From positions 1 through 10,133 of the forward strand of contig JBLNBX010000201.1 in NCBI GenBank assembly GCA_050260275.1: DNA of 10,133 bases. The letters are read 5' to 3'. This document shows, in pieces, positions 1-9,507 of this stretch. Every line of letters begins with the position of its first letter. Position 1 is the stretch's first letter. The notes under the pieces are model-generated. The model searched no databases and was not told where the DNA came from. It saw only the letters and a list, made by a program, of their open reading frames with translations. Made by a program: the position numbers and the translations under genes. Origin of the DNA: DATMXS01 sp050260275. GTDB taxonomy: Bacteria; Acidobacteriota; Terriglobia; Bryobacterales; Bryobacteraceae.

Positions 1-1
1 C

Positions 2-97
2 CTGATCCGGATGAAGTCGCTCATCGAAGAGGGGAAGACCAGCGTGCACGGGCGCACGGTCGATGCCGGAGACCTGGACGTAGAGCGGCCGTTCTGA
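2..97 (+). CDS. 3' end of an unidentified protein (partial, runs off the left edge)
   Basis: An open frame enters from the left edge and continues for 31 codons to a TGA at 95-97. The visible C-terminus ends in EERGKTSVHG-like charged and polar residues (actual end: DAGDLDVERPF) and has no membrane segment or recognisable motif. The stop lies 21 nt before the acyltransferase start, on the same strand, so the two may share a transcript. I do not recognise the family. The evidence is only the uninterrupted frame and the protein-like composition, so a chance open frame in GC-rich DNA cannot be excluded. Confidence 0.5.
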   Translation: MIRMKSLIEEGKTSVHGRTVDAGDLDVERPF

Positions 98-118
98 GCC
101 GCCGCGCGCGGATTTGCC

Positions 119-1270
119 ATGCAGCGCGCGTGGAGATGGATGCTTGCACCGGCAGTATCGCCGCAGTCGCGGATCGCCTCCATACAGGGGATCCGCGGCA
201 TCGCGATGAGCCTGGTGTTCTTCTACCATTACGCCGGCCTGTTCGCGGGGCCGGTAAGCTCGTGGGGCGTTCCGCTCGCCTTTCTCGTGGCCGCATCGAG
301 GGTGGGGACGGACCTGTTCCTGGTCATCAGCGGTTTCGGCGTGTATGCCTCTGTGATGAGAAAGCCGGTTCGCTATACGGAGTTCCTGCGGAGGCGCGCC
401 TTCCGGATATACCCGCCGTTCCTGTTCATGCTGAGTGTCTACGTGGCCGCGTCGCTGCTGCTGCCGGGCGAATCGAAACTGCCGCACGGAGCACTCGCGG
501 CGGCCGCGCACGTTGCAGGGAACATCGCTCTCATCCCGCTCGCGTTCGGGCTGCCCGCGATAATCTCGGTCTCCTGGACGCTGGCGTTCATCATGGCCTT
601 CTATGCCGCGATACCGCTCGTGGTCGCGGGAGCGCGCCTGCGCCAGTGGAAACCCCCGATGCGGACGGCCGCGGTAGCCGCGGGGGCGGCGCTGTGGTTC
701 TCCCTATGTTGGGACGGCAGCCCCTACGTGAGGGCGGGCATGTTCCTGGTGGGTATGCTCGTCTATGAGGTCCGCTCGCTGCTGCCGGAGAAGCTTCCGG
801 TAGACCGGGGCGAGTGGTGGCTGCTCGCGCCGGCATTCGCGATCGCGGCCATTGCCGGGGTGTATATGCTGGCGTCCGGAGCCGGTCCCGAGGCTTTGGA
901 CATAGCGGTGTTCGCGCGCCGCACGGCCCTGGTTGCGCCGGCGCTGCTCGCCTTCGGCCTTGTCGCGTTCGGCGCCCAAAGCCGTACCGGCCGGCTGTGC
1001 AGCCACGGGCTCTTCCAGGGGCTCGGCGCGATGAGCTATTCCTACTACTTAGCGCACGGCATTACACTGCGAGCGGTTGGAATTCTGCTGGCGCAATTCG
1101 GCGTATCGACGGCCGCCTCGCCGTTTCTTTTCTGGGCCGGAATGCCGTTCGCCTACGCGCTGACTTTGGCTGGCACGGCGGCGCTGTTTGTGGCGGTAGA
1201 GCGCCCGCTGATCGCGCGGGCGGCGGCCGCGCGCGGCGCGTCCACGAACGCCGCCCAGGCGCCCGCGTGA
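119..1270 (+). CDS. Membrane acyltransferase, acyltransferase-3 family
   Basis: A 383-residue integral membrane protein of the acyltransferase-3 family, which includes OatA- and O-antigen-type O-acetyltransferases. These use acyl-CoA to acylate sugars or other envelope components at the cytoplasmic membrane. Family motifs appear in the expected order: RGIAMSLVFFYHY (26-38) with the conserved His37, GTDLFLVISGF (63-73), RRRAFRIYPPF (91-101), VSWTLAFIMAFY (151-162), MSYSYYLAHG (305-314) and ERP (361-363). Between them lie about ten hydrophobic segments. There is no extra extracytoplasmic SGNH domain, so it is the membrane-only form. ATG at 119 has no clear ribosome site. ATG at 140 has GGAG at 132-135 but only a 4-nt gap, so either could be used. 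No glycan-synthesis genes flank it, so the acceptor is unknown. The family call is firm; the substrate is not. Confidence 0.9.
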   Translation: MQRAWRWMLAPAVSPQSRIASIQGIRGIAMSLVFFYHYAGLFAGPVSSWGVPLAFLVAASRVGTDLFLVISGFGVYASVMRKPVRYTEFLRRRAFRIYPPFLFMLSVYVAASLLLPGESKLPHGALAAAAHVAGNIALIPLAFGLPAIISVSWTLAFIMAFYAAIPLVVAGARLRQWKPPMRTAAVAAGAALWFSLCWDGSPYVRAGMFLVGMLVYEVRSLLPEKLPVDRGEWWLLAPAFAIAAIAGVYMLASGAGPEALDIAVFARRTALVAPALLAFGLVAFGAQSRTGRLCSHGLFQGLGAMSYSYYLAHGITLRAVGILLAQFGVSTAASPFLFWAGMPFAYALTLAGTAALFVAVERPLIARAAAARGASTNAAQAPA

Positions 1271-1282
1271 GGGCGTCTTTTT
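1257..1282 (+). terminator. Intrinsic terminator overlapping the acyltransferase stop codon
   Basis: AGGCGCCC (1257-1264) pairs with GGGCGTCT (1271-1278) across a 6-nt loop. The stem is 8 bp with one G-U pair and is followed by a run of T to 1282. The TGA stop (1268-1270) lies in the loop end, so translating ribosomes would cover the hairpin. The structure separates the acyltransferase gene from gyrA. Confidence 0.75.
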
Positions 1283-1300
1283 CACGTACAAGTGCCTTTT

Positions 1301-1330
1301 TTATCAGTGAATTTCTGGTAAAATAATACT
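1301..1330 (+). promoter_or_regulatory. Candidate promoter of the gyrA transcription unit
   Basis: A conspicuously AT-rich block in GC-rich DNA sits between the upstream terminator and gyrA. Two -10 options overlap: TAAAAT (1319-1324, 5 of 6 to consensus, but with no good -35), and TAATAC (1324-1329, weaker) preceded at 17 nt by TTATCA (1301-1306, 4 of 6 to the -35 consensus). Either would start transcription at about 1331-1337. The position is convincing; the exact boxes are uncertain. Confidence 0.45.
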
Positions 1331-1337
1331 TTCACCT

Positions 1338-1365
1338 GGGGCGCTGAATTTGAACTACGCGCCCC
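1338..1365 (+). promoter_or_regulatory. Perfect 7-bp hairpin in the gyrA leader
   Basis: GGGGCGC (1338-1344) and GCGCCCC (1359-1365) are exact reverse complements around a 14-nt AT-rich loop. There is no T-tract after the stem, so it is not a terminator. It lies just downstream of the likely transcription start and 6 nt before the ribosome site, so it would form at or near the 5' end of the gyrA mRNA. A role in mRNA stability or translation is inference. Confidence 0.5.
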
Positions 1366-1371
1366 GTGTGC

Positions 1372-1382
1372 AGGAGTGAAGT

Positions 1383-1385
<3 letters not shown>
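1372..1385 (+). promoter_or_regulatory. Ribosome binding site that fixes the TTG start of gyrA
   Basis: AGGAG (1372-1376) lies 6 nt before TTG at 1383. The GTG at 1377 is out of frame and meets a stop after four codons, and the next ATG in the gyrA frame (residue 33) falls inside the conserved N-terminal domain. TTG at 1383 is therefore the best start. Confidence 0.75.
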
Positions 1386-3980
<2,595 letters not shown>

Positions 3981-3997
3981 CCGGGTACACTGGTCAT

Positions 3998-4855
3998 ATG
4001 TCGGTTTTGGTCTCGTTGGGGCAAACCTTCGATTCGGTCGAGCTGTTGGCAAAGCAGGAGCGGCTGCTCGACATTCTGCGCTCGCTGGGGCGCGTGATAG
4101 TGGCATATTCAGGCGGCACCGATTCCGCCTACCTTGCCTGGGCAGCCACGCAGGCGCTGGGGGATAACGCCGTCGCCATCACGGCCGATTCGGCCTCGGT
4201 TCCCGAGTCGCACAAGCGCGACGCCGAGGCCTTCGCGCGGCAGTTCGGCATCCGCCACGAGTACGTTCCGACGGCGGAGTTCGAGAATCCCGAGTACCTC
4301 AAGAACGGTCCGGACCGCTGCTTCCACTGCAAGGACGAGATGTTCCGCGTTCTCGAGGAGGTGGGCCGCGAGCGGGGAATCGAGCATATCATCTACGGAG
4401 TCAACAAAGACGACCTGGGCGATTACCGCCCCGGCCAGAACGCAGCGAAGATCCATCAGGTGCGCGCGCCGCTCGTCGAGGCCGGGTTGTCCAAGGCCGA
4501 GATCCGCGAGCTCTCCCGCATGGCTTCGCTGCCGACGTGGGATCGCCCGGCGTCCGCCTGCCTCAGTTCGCGCGTGCCCTATGGCACCCCGATCTCGCTG
4601 CCTCTGATGAAAACCATCGAGGCTGGCGAGGAAGCCTTGCGCGCGCTCGGGTTCCGCCAGTTCCGCGTTCGCTTCCACGGAGAACTCGTCCGCATCGAAA
4701 TTGCCAGAGACGAGATGGAGCGGGCGCTGACGCTGGATATGGCCACGAGGCTCACCGATACGTTCAAGCCGCTCGGATTCCACTACGTCACGCTCGACCT
4801 GGAGGGGTACCGCCAGGGTTCCATGAACGAGACGCTCGCTCTTAAGAAAAACTAG
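3998..4855 (+). CDS. larE: ATP-dependent sulfur transferase LarE (three-cysteine type)
   Basis: A 285-residue LarE-family enzyme, the usual length. LarE adenylates and then thiolates the carboxylates of pyridinium-3,5-biscarboxylic acid mononucleotide, building the nickel-pincer cofactor of lactate racemase and relatives in the cytoplasm. The PP-loop is YSGGTDSAYL (37-46). RCFHCK (107-112) and SACLSSRVPYG (186-196) are family signatures. In Lactobacillus plantarum LarE the Cys of the second motif gives up its own sulfur. This protein has exactly three cysteines (108, 111, 188), the arrangement of LarE proteins that bind a [4Fe-4S] cluster and act catalytically; the cluster here is inference. 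ATG 3998 has no clear ribosome site, and TTG or GTG codons just downstream are possible alternatives. It sits 17 nt after gyrA and 2 nt before the ABC ATPase. larB, larC and larA are not in the window. Confidence 0.9.
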   Translation: MSVLVSLGQTFDSVELLAKQERLLDILRSLGRVIVAYSGGTDSAYLAWAATQALGDNAVAITADSASVPESHKRDAEAFARQFGIRHEYVPTAEFENPEYLKNGPDRCFHCKDEMFRVLEEVGRERGIEHIIYGVNKDDLGDYRPGQNAAKIHQVRAPLVEAGLSKAEIRELSRMASLPTWDRPASACLSSRVPYGTPISLPLMKTIEAGEEALRALGFRQFRVRFHGELVRIEIARDEMERALTLDMATRLTDTFKPLGFHYVTLDLEGYRQGSMNETLALKKN

Positions 4856-4857
4856 GT

Positions 4858-5796
4858 ATGCAGCCTGCCCCAGCCGCCCGGCCTTCGCTTCGCGTGAGGA
4901 GCCTGCGGAAATCCTATGGGGATGTTGTAGCCGTCGCGGGCATCGACCTCGATGCCTGGCCGGGCGAGTGTTTCGGACTCCTCGGGCCGAATGGCGCGGG
5001 CAAGACGACCACTATCGAGATCTGCGAGGGACTGCTCACGCCGGATTCCGGCGAAGTGGAGCTGCTCGGGCTCACGTGGAAATCGGACGCCGCCGAACTG
5101 CGGCAGCGCCTGGGCGTGCAGCTTCAGGAGACGCAGCTTTCCGACAGGATCACGGTGAGCGAGGTCATCCGCCTGTTCCGCAGCTTTTACCGCCGCGGGT
5201 TTTCGGTGGATGAAGTGATCGCGATGGTGCAGCTCGAGGAGAAGCGGAACACGCGCGTGGGCAACCTCTCGGGCGGCCAGAAGCAGCGGTTGGCGATGGC
5301 ATGCGGACTCGTCGGAGACCCGGACCTGCTGTTTCTGGACGAGCCCACAACCGGCCTCGATCCGCAGGCGCGCCGGCAGCTCTGGGACCTCATCGAACGG
5401 TTCAAGACGGCAGGCCGCACCATCATTCTCACCACACATTACATGGACGAGGCGGAGCGGCTCTGCGACCGCCTCGCGATCATGGACCACGGCAAGGTGA
5501 TCGCGCTCGGATCGCCGCGCGAGCTGATAGCATCCATGGGCGCGGACCACGTTATCGAGCTCGCCGTGACGCGGCCCCTGGATGTCGCACGCCTTGCATC
5601 CATCGAGGGCGTGCGCAACGCCCGCTCCGAAAACGGAACGTACCTGCTGGAGATAACCGAGCCGCACATAGCCGTCCCGGCTGTTCTGAACGCACTCGCG
5701 AGCTTCGGCGCCGCTCTTACAGATCTGCGGCTGCACTCGGCCACGCTCGAGGATGTCTTCGTCTCGCTCACCGGGAGGCGCCTCCGCGATGAATAG
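4858..5796 (+). CDS. ABC-2 exporter, ATP-binding subunit
   Basis: A 312-residue cytoplasmic ATPase of the DrrA/CcmA/Nod-type ABC exporter group, powering the membrane subunit encoded next. All nucleotide-binding motifs are intact: Walker A GPNGAGKT (43-50), Q-loop Gln90, signature LSGGQ (137-141), Walker B LLFLDE (157-162), D-loop GLD, and switch His194 in TTHYMDEAE. Residues after about 225 form the extra C-terminal domain common in this group. The ATG lies 2 nt after the larE stop with only a weak AGG before it, so translation may be coupled to larE. The 3' end overlaps the permease start by 8 nt. Substrates of this group range from drugs to lipids and polysaccharides, and nothing here selects one. 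Confidence 0.93.
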   Translation: MQPAPAARPSLRVRSLRKSYGDVVAVAGIDLDAWPGECFGLLGPNGAGKTTTIEICEGLLTPDSGEVELLGLTWKSDAAELRQRLGVQLQETQLSDRITVSEVIRLFRSFYRRGFSVDEVIAMVQLEEKRNTRVGNLSGGQKQRLAMACGLVGDPDLLFLDEPTTGLDPQARRQLWDLIERFKTAGRTIILTTHYMDEAERLCDRLAIMDHGKVIALGSPRELIASMGADHVIELAVTRPLDVARLASIEGVRNARSENGTYLLEITEPHIAVPAVLNALASFGAALTDLRLHSATLEDVFVSLTGRRLRDE

Positions 5797-6808
5797 CAAC
5801 TCTCTGGTGCAGCTCACGCTGCTTCGTTTTCGCGAGTTCATGCGCGAGGCGGAAGCCGTCTTCTGGACGTTCGTGTTTCCCGTGCTGCTCGCGGCGGGGC
5901 TCGGTATCGCGTTTCGCAACCGCCCGCCGGAAATGGTGAAGGTGGCGACCACCGATCCGGCTATCCGCGCAGCGCTCTCGCAGGAAAAGACGCTCTCCGT
6001 GGAACTGCTCGACGGCGAGGACGCCCGCGAGGCGCTCCGGATGGGGCGCGTGCTGGTGCTGGTTGCGCCCGGAAACCCGATCACATACACGTACGACAAC
6101 ACCAATGCGGACGCGCGCGTCGCGCGGCTGCTCGCCGACCGCGCCCTTCAGGCCGCTGCCGGCGCGAAACCCGCGGTCGATACCGCCGACCGGATCATGG
6201 ACGAGCCCGGGTCGCGCTACATCGACTTTCTTATCCCCGGCCTGCTTGCGATGAACCTGCTCGGCAGCGGCATCTGGGGCGTGGGATTCACGATTGTGGA
6301 CGCGCGCAGGAAAAAGCTTCTCAAGCGCCTGGTGGCTTCCCCGATGCCGCGCTGGCAATACCTGTGCTCGTTCGTGTGCTCGCGTCTGATACTGCTGGTG
6401 GCTGAGGTCGCCGTGCTGCTCGGTTTTGGAGCGTGGGCGTTCGGCGTGCCGGTGCGTGCACCGATATGGCAGATAGGGCTACTCGCGGTGCTCGCTTCGC
6501 TCATGTTCAGCGCTCTCGGCCTGCTACTGGCCGCGCGTCCGAGGACCATTGAAGGCGTTTCGGGGATCATGAACATGGTGATGCTGCCCATGTGGGTATG
6601 CTCCGGCGTGTTTTTCTCCGCATCGCGATTTCCGGACGCCCTCCAGCCGTTCATTCAACTGCTGCCGCTGACGGCTGCGGTGGACGCACTGCGCGCGAGC
6701 ATGCTGCAGGGGACCTCGCTACCGCAGTTGGGAAGCGAGCTGGCGATCATGGTGGGCTGGCTGGTCGTCTGCTTCGCAGTCGCTCTGCGCCTGTTCCGCT
6801 GGCGCTAA
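5789..6808 (+). CDS. ABC-2 exporter, membrane subunit
   Basis: A 339-residue permease of the ABC-2 family, partner of the preceding ATPase. Six membrane segments can be drawn at about 26-44, 144-170, 197-220, 226-249, 256-276 and 317-337. An extracytoplasmic domain of about 100 residues (45-143) follows the first, as in the DrrB/YhgE-like branch. The LPLTAAVDALRASMLQG stretch (292-308) before the last segment is the typical ABC-2 signature region. ATG 5789 is preferred over an in-frame ATG at 5753 because GGGAGG (about 5772-5777) lies at a usable distance and the 8-nt overlap with the ATPase gene fits translational coupling. No clear intrinsic terminator follows. The substrate is unknown. Confidence 0.92.
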   Translation: MNSNSLVQLTLLRFREFMREAEAVFWTFVFPVLLAAGLGIAFRNRPPEMVKVATTDPAIRAALSQEKTLSVELLDGEDAREALRMGRVLVLVAPGNPITYTYDNTNADARVARLLADRALQAAAGAKPAVDTADRIMDEPGSRYIDFLIPGLLAMNLLGSGIWGVGFTIVDARRKKLLKRLVASPMPRWQYLCSFVCSRLILLVAEVAVLLGFGAWAFGVPVRAPIWQIGLLAVLASLMFSALGLLLAARPRTIEGVSGIMNMVMLPMWVCSGVFFSASRFPDALQPFIQLLPLTAAVDALRASMLQGTSLPQLGSELAIMVGWLVVCFAVALRLFRWR

Positions 6809-6893
6809 CGCGCTCGCTGAGCCGCGGGCGGCCGCCCGTAAATAGCCAGATAAGCCAGCGAACTTAGCGCGCCCCGTGCTCGTATGCTCGGGC
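6809..6893. other. Intergenic region before the orphan permease
   Basis: This 85-nt gap holds a perfect 14-nt palindrome, CGGGCGGCCGCCCG (6825-6838). It is nested inside a 7-bp inverted repeat whose left arm, GCGCTAA (6802-6808), includes the exporter stop codon and whose right arm is TTAGCGC (6864-6870). No T-tract follows either structure, so neither looks like an intrinsic terminator. The stretch 6838-6866 is relatively AT-rich but I see no convincing -35/-10 pair. Confidence 0.4.
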
Positions 6894-9320
6894 ATGCTGC
6901 GCGATCTTCTGTACGCTCTCCGAACCTTCAGGCAGAGCCCTGGCTTTACCGCGGTGGTGGTGGTCTCAATCGCGTTGGCGATCGCGGCCAACGCAACGGT
7001 ATTCAGCATCATGAACGGCCTTCTGCTGGGCAGCCTTCCCGTGGCTGAGCCCGACAGGCTGCTATCTTTCAACGGCGGAAGATCGATGTCGCGGCCAGAC
7101 TACCTGGACTACCGCGACCAGACTAAGGACATCTTCTCCGGCATATCCGCGCACTTCCCGCTCGTGCCGGCCAGCATCGGCGGGCAGGGCGAGCCCGAGC
7201 GCGTCTGGGGCCAGCTCGTCAGCGGCAACTATTTCTCCGTAACCGGCGTGCGGCCATCGCTGGGGCGGGGTATCGCGCCGCAGGAAGCCGAGGTCGAGGG
7301 CCGTGATCCCGTCGTGGTGCTGAGCCATGGGTTGTGGCAGAGGCGGTTCGGCGCGGACCCCGGCATCATAGGCCGCACGGTGCTCCTGAACGGCGCTAAG
7401 TACACCGTCGTCGGCGTCGCGCCGAAGGGTTTCCACGGCACCGAGCGCGGCATCATCGCGGAGTTCTGGGCGCCGTTGACGATGGTCGGCCAACTGATGC
7501 CCGATATCGCCAACGAAGGCATCATGGACAGCCGCGGCTCCAACTGGCTGATGCTTCTCGGGCGGCTGAAGCCTGGCGTGAACCGCGAAACAGCTCTGGC
7601 CGCGGTCAACGTGGTGAAGCGGCGCATCGACGACACGCACTTCAAGAACGACCAGCGCCGGCGCCAGAGGCCGATGACTCTGGAGAAGGCCGGCGGCCTG
7701 ATCGACGGCATGAGCAAGCAGGTGGTGGGGCTCATGGCGGTGCTCATGGTCGTCGTGGGGCTGGTGCTGCTGATCGCGTGCGCGAACGTCGCCAACCTGC
7801 TTCTTGCCCGTGCCGCGGCCCGGCAGAAGGAGATAGCCGTTCGCCTCTCTATCGGTGCCGGGCGCCTCAGGCTGATTCGCCAGTTGCTGACCGAGAGCGT
7901 TGTGCTCGCCGCCTTCGGAGCGGTGGGCGGCTTCGCGCTGGCGTGGATGGCCGCGCGCGCGATATCGCAGTTGCGCCTGCCGCTCCCGCTGCCCATCGTC
8001 TTCGACTTCACGCCGGATCTGCGCGTTCTGGCGTTCACGGCGGCGTTGACCGTCTTGACAGGCGTCCTGTTTGGCCTCGCGCCCGCGCTGCGCGCCACGC
8101 GGACCGATCTGATGGCGGCGCTCAAGGACCAGGTCTCCGGCTTCGGCCGCTCGCGGCGATTCGGCATGCGGAACACGCTCGTTGTCGTTCAGGTGGCGCT
8201 ATCGCTGGTGCTGCTGACGGGCGCGGGGTTGTTCCTGCGCAGTCTGCAGAACGCGTCCTCGATCGACATAGGCATGCGTCCGGAAAACGTCCTGCTCATG
8301 GCGGTGGATCCGAAGACGCACAATTACTCACCGGAGAAGACCCGCCAGTTCCTCGCGGCGCTTCGCGAGCGCGTCTCGGCGCTTCCAGGAGTGCAGTCCG
8401 TCACTTTCCTGGACAGCATTCCCCTCAGCATCGGGGGCACGTCTTTTGACCTCAAGGTTGAGGGCGCGAGGGAAGAGAAATCGGTGAACGCGGATATCTA
8501 CAACGTCGGCGCGAACTTCTTTGAGACCATGGGCCTGCCGCTGCTGCGCGGCCGCGACTTCAACCTGCGCACCGACCCGGACGGCGTCGTGATCAACGAG
8601 AAGCTCGCTCGCGAGCTTTTCGGCACGGCGGACCCGATCGGCCGCCGCCTCTCGGGCCACAGCGGAAGCTACACCGTTGTCGGCATCGCGCGAAATGCGA
8701 AGTCTCGCACGCTGGGCGAGGAGCCGGCCAACTGCGCCTATGTGTTCCTCGAGCCCAAGCCCGAGAACGCGATGTCGCTATATGGCATCTCTATCGCGGT
8801 GAAGACGGCACGCAACCCCTACATGCTCATGCAGGCGGTGCGGCGCGAGATTGGCGCTCTCGATCCATCTATGGCCGTCTTCAACACGGAGACCATGAGC
8901 GAGCACGTGGACAAAGCCATGCTCGTGCCGCGGCTGTGCGCCACTCTGCTCGGCGTTTTCGGCGCCACCGGGCTGACGCTGGCGGCCATCGGGTTGTACG
9001 GGGTGATGAGCTACTCGGTGCGGCGCCGCACGCGCGAGTTCGGCATAAGAATAGCCCTCGGCGCGCACGCCGGCGGCGTTCTGAAGATGGTGCTGCGGCA
9101 GGGGCTGTACGTTGCCGGCACGGGGCTGGCGATAGGTCTTGCCATCGCCCTCGCGCTTGGACGCTTAACCGCGTCGCTGCTCTACGGAGTATCCGGGACC
9201 GACGCCGTGACGTTCGTCGCCGTTCCGGCCATTTTGCTCGCGATCGCTCTGGTCGCCATCGCGGTTCCCGCGCGCCGCGCGGCGCGAATCGAACCGGTGC
9301 GGGCGCTCAGGTACGAATAG
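6894..9320 (+). CDS. Orphan duplicated MacB/FtsX-type permease (ADOP family)
   Basis: An 808-residue inner-membrane protein made of two MacB-like permease halves. Each half has a membrane segment, a large extracytoplasmic MacB core domain and an FtsX domain of three membrane segments. First half: segment 18-45, periplasmic domain about 50-275, FtsX about 277-402. Second half: segment 426-448, periplasmic domain about 455-680, FtsX about 682-795. The cytoplasmic coupling motif occurs twice, as RQKEIAVRLSIGAGRLRLI (310-328) and RTREFGIRIALGAHAG (712-727). The end, PARRAARIEPVRALRYE, is characteristic. This matches ADOP (acidobacterial duplicated orphan permease). No ATPase is fused or adjacent in the usual MacB order; the nearby ABC-2 ATPase already has a partner. 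ATG 6894 fits the family N-terminus (MLRDLLYALR), while an in-frame GTG at 6876 would add six residues; neither has a clear ribosome site. The transported substrate or mechanical role is unknown. Confidence 0.92.
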   Translation: MLRDLLYALRTFRQSPGFTAVVVVSIALAIAANATVFSIMNGLLLGSLPVAEPDRLLSFNGGRSMSRPDYLDYRDQTKDIFSGISAHFPLVPASIGGQGEPERVWGQLVSGNYFSVTGVRPSLGRGIAPQEAEVEGRDPVVVLSHGLWQRRFGADPGIIGRTVLLNGAKYTVVGVAPKGFHGTERGIIAEFWAPLTMVGQLMPDIANEGIMDSRGSNWLMLLGRLKPGVNRETALAAVNVVKRRIDDTHFKNDQRRRQRPMTLEKAGGLIDGMSKQVVGLMAVLMVVVGLVLLIACANVANLLLARAAARQKEIAVRLSIGAGRLRLIRQLLTESVVLAAFGAVGGFALAWMAARAISQLRLPLPLPIVFDFTPDLRVLAFTAALTVLTGVLFGLAPALRATRTDLMAALKDQVSGFGRSRRFGMRNTLVVVQVALSLVLLTGAGLFLRSLQNASSIDIGMRPENVLLMAVDPKTHNYSPEKTRQFLAALRERVSALPGVQSVTFLDSIPLSIGGTSFDLKVEGAREEKSVNADIYNVGANFFETMGLPLLRGRDFNLRTDPDGVVINEKLARELFGTADPIGRRLSGHSGSYTVVGIARNAKSRTLGEEPANCAYVFLEPKPENAMSLYGISIAVKTARNPYMLMQAVRREIGALDPSMAVFNTETMSEHVDKAMLVPRLCATLLGVFGATGLTLAAIGLYGVMSYSVRRRTREFGIRIALGAHAGGVLKMVLRQGLYVAGTGLAIGLAIALALGRLTASLLYGVSGTDAVTFVAVPAILLAIALVAIAVPARRAARIEPVRALRYE

Positions 9321-9324
9321 ACAC

Positions 9325-9507
9325 TTACCCGGCCGATTGCGGGTGCGCCTCTTCTGCGGAGAGCGGAACGTCGCATCCGCAGCAGTCGCTGCACATGTGG
9401 CACTTCTCGCAGAGGTGCTTCGGACAGGTGTCTTTTGTGCAGTACAGGCAGATGGCGGTGGAGGGATCGCCGCAAATGCTGCACGAGAACGTGCGCGCTT
9501 CCGTCAT
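9325..9507 (-). CDS. Small cysteine-rich protein, AN1/B-box-like zinc finger
   Basis: A 60-residue protein with 11 cysteines and two histidines between residues 9 and 45. Starting from ATG 9507, the pattern C9-x2-C12-x7-C20-x2-C23-x4-C28-x2-H31-x5-H37-x-C39 follows the order of AN1-type zinc fingers, apart from a shorter first loop that is within the B-box range. This suggests a two-zinc cross-brace fold. C33, C36, C42, C43 and C45 are left over. C33-x2-C36-x2-C39-x3-C43 also resembles a [4Fe-4S] ligand run, so the metal is uncertain. There is no signal peptide, so it is probably cytoplasmic. ATG 9507 is chosen because AAGGAG lies 8 nt upstream; the GTG at 9516 overlaps that site. It follows the exported-protein gene by 5 nt and ends 4 nt from the permease stop. 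A role in DNA, RNA or protein binding is only inference. Confidence 0.75.
   Translation of the reverse strand: MTEARTFSCSICGDPSTAICLYCTKDTCPKHLCEKCHMCSDCCGCDVPLSAEEAHPQSAG

Noticed and set aside
4852..6105. A long minus-strand open frame opposite the ABC ATPase and permease genes
   Set aside because: It runs across two well-supported genes on the other strand, and its composition is that of an antisense shadow with no domain signal.
4858..6808. Assignment of the ABC-2 exporter as a drug-resistance (DrrAB) system
   Set aside because: DrrA-like sequence covers exporters of many substrates, and no biosynthetic or resistance genes lie nearby.
6825..6838. The 14-nt GC palindrome as a terminator or protein-binding operator
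   Set aside because: There is no T-tract, and an isolated GC palindrome in GC-rich DNA can arise by chance. It is recorded only as part of the intergenic region.
7229..8176. A minus-strand open frame opposite the orphan permease
   Set aside because: It is Arg/Ser/Thr-rich, has no motif, and overlaps a strongly supported gene.
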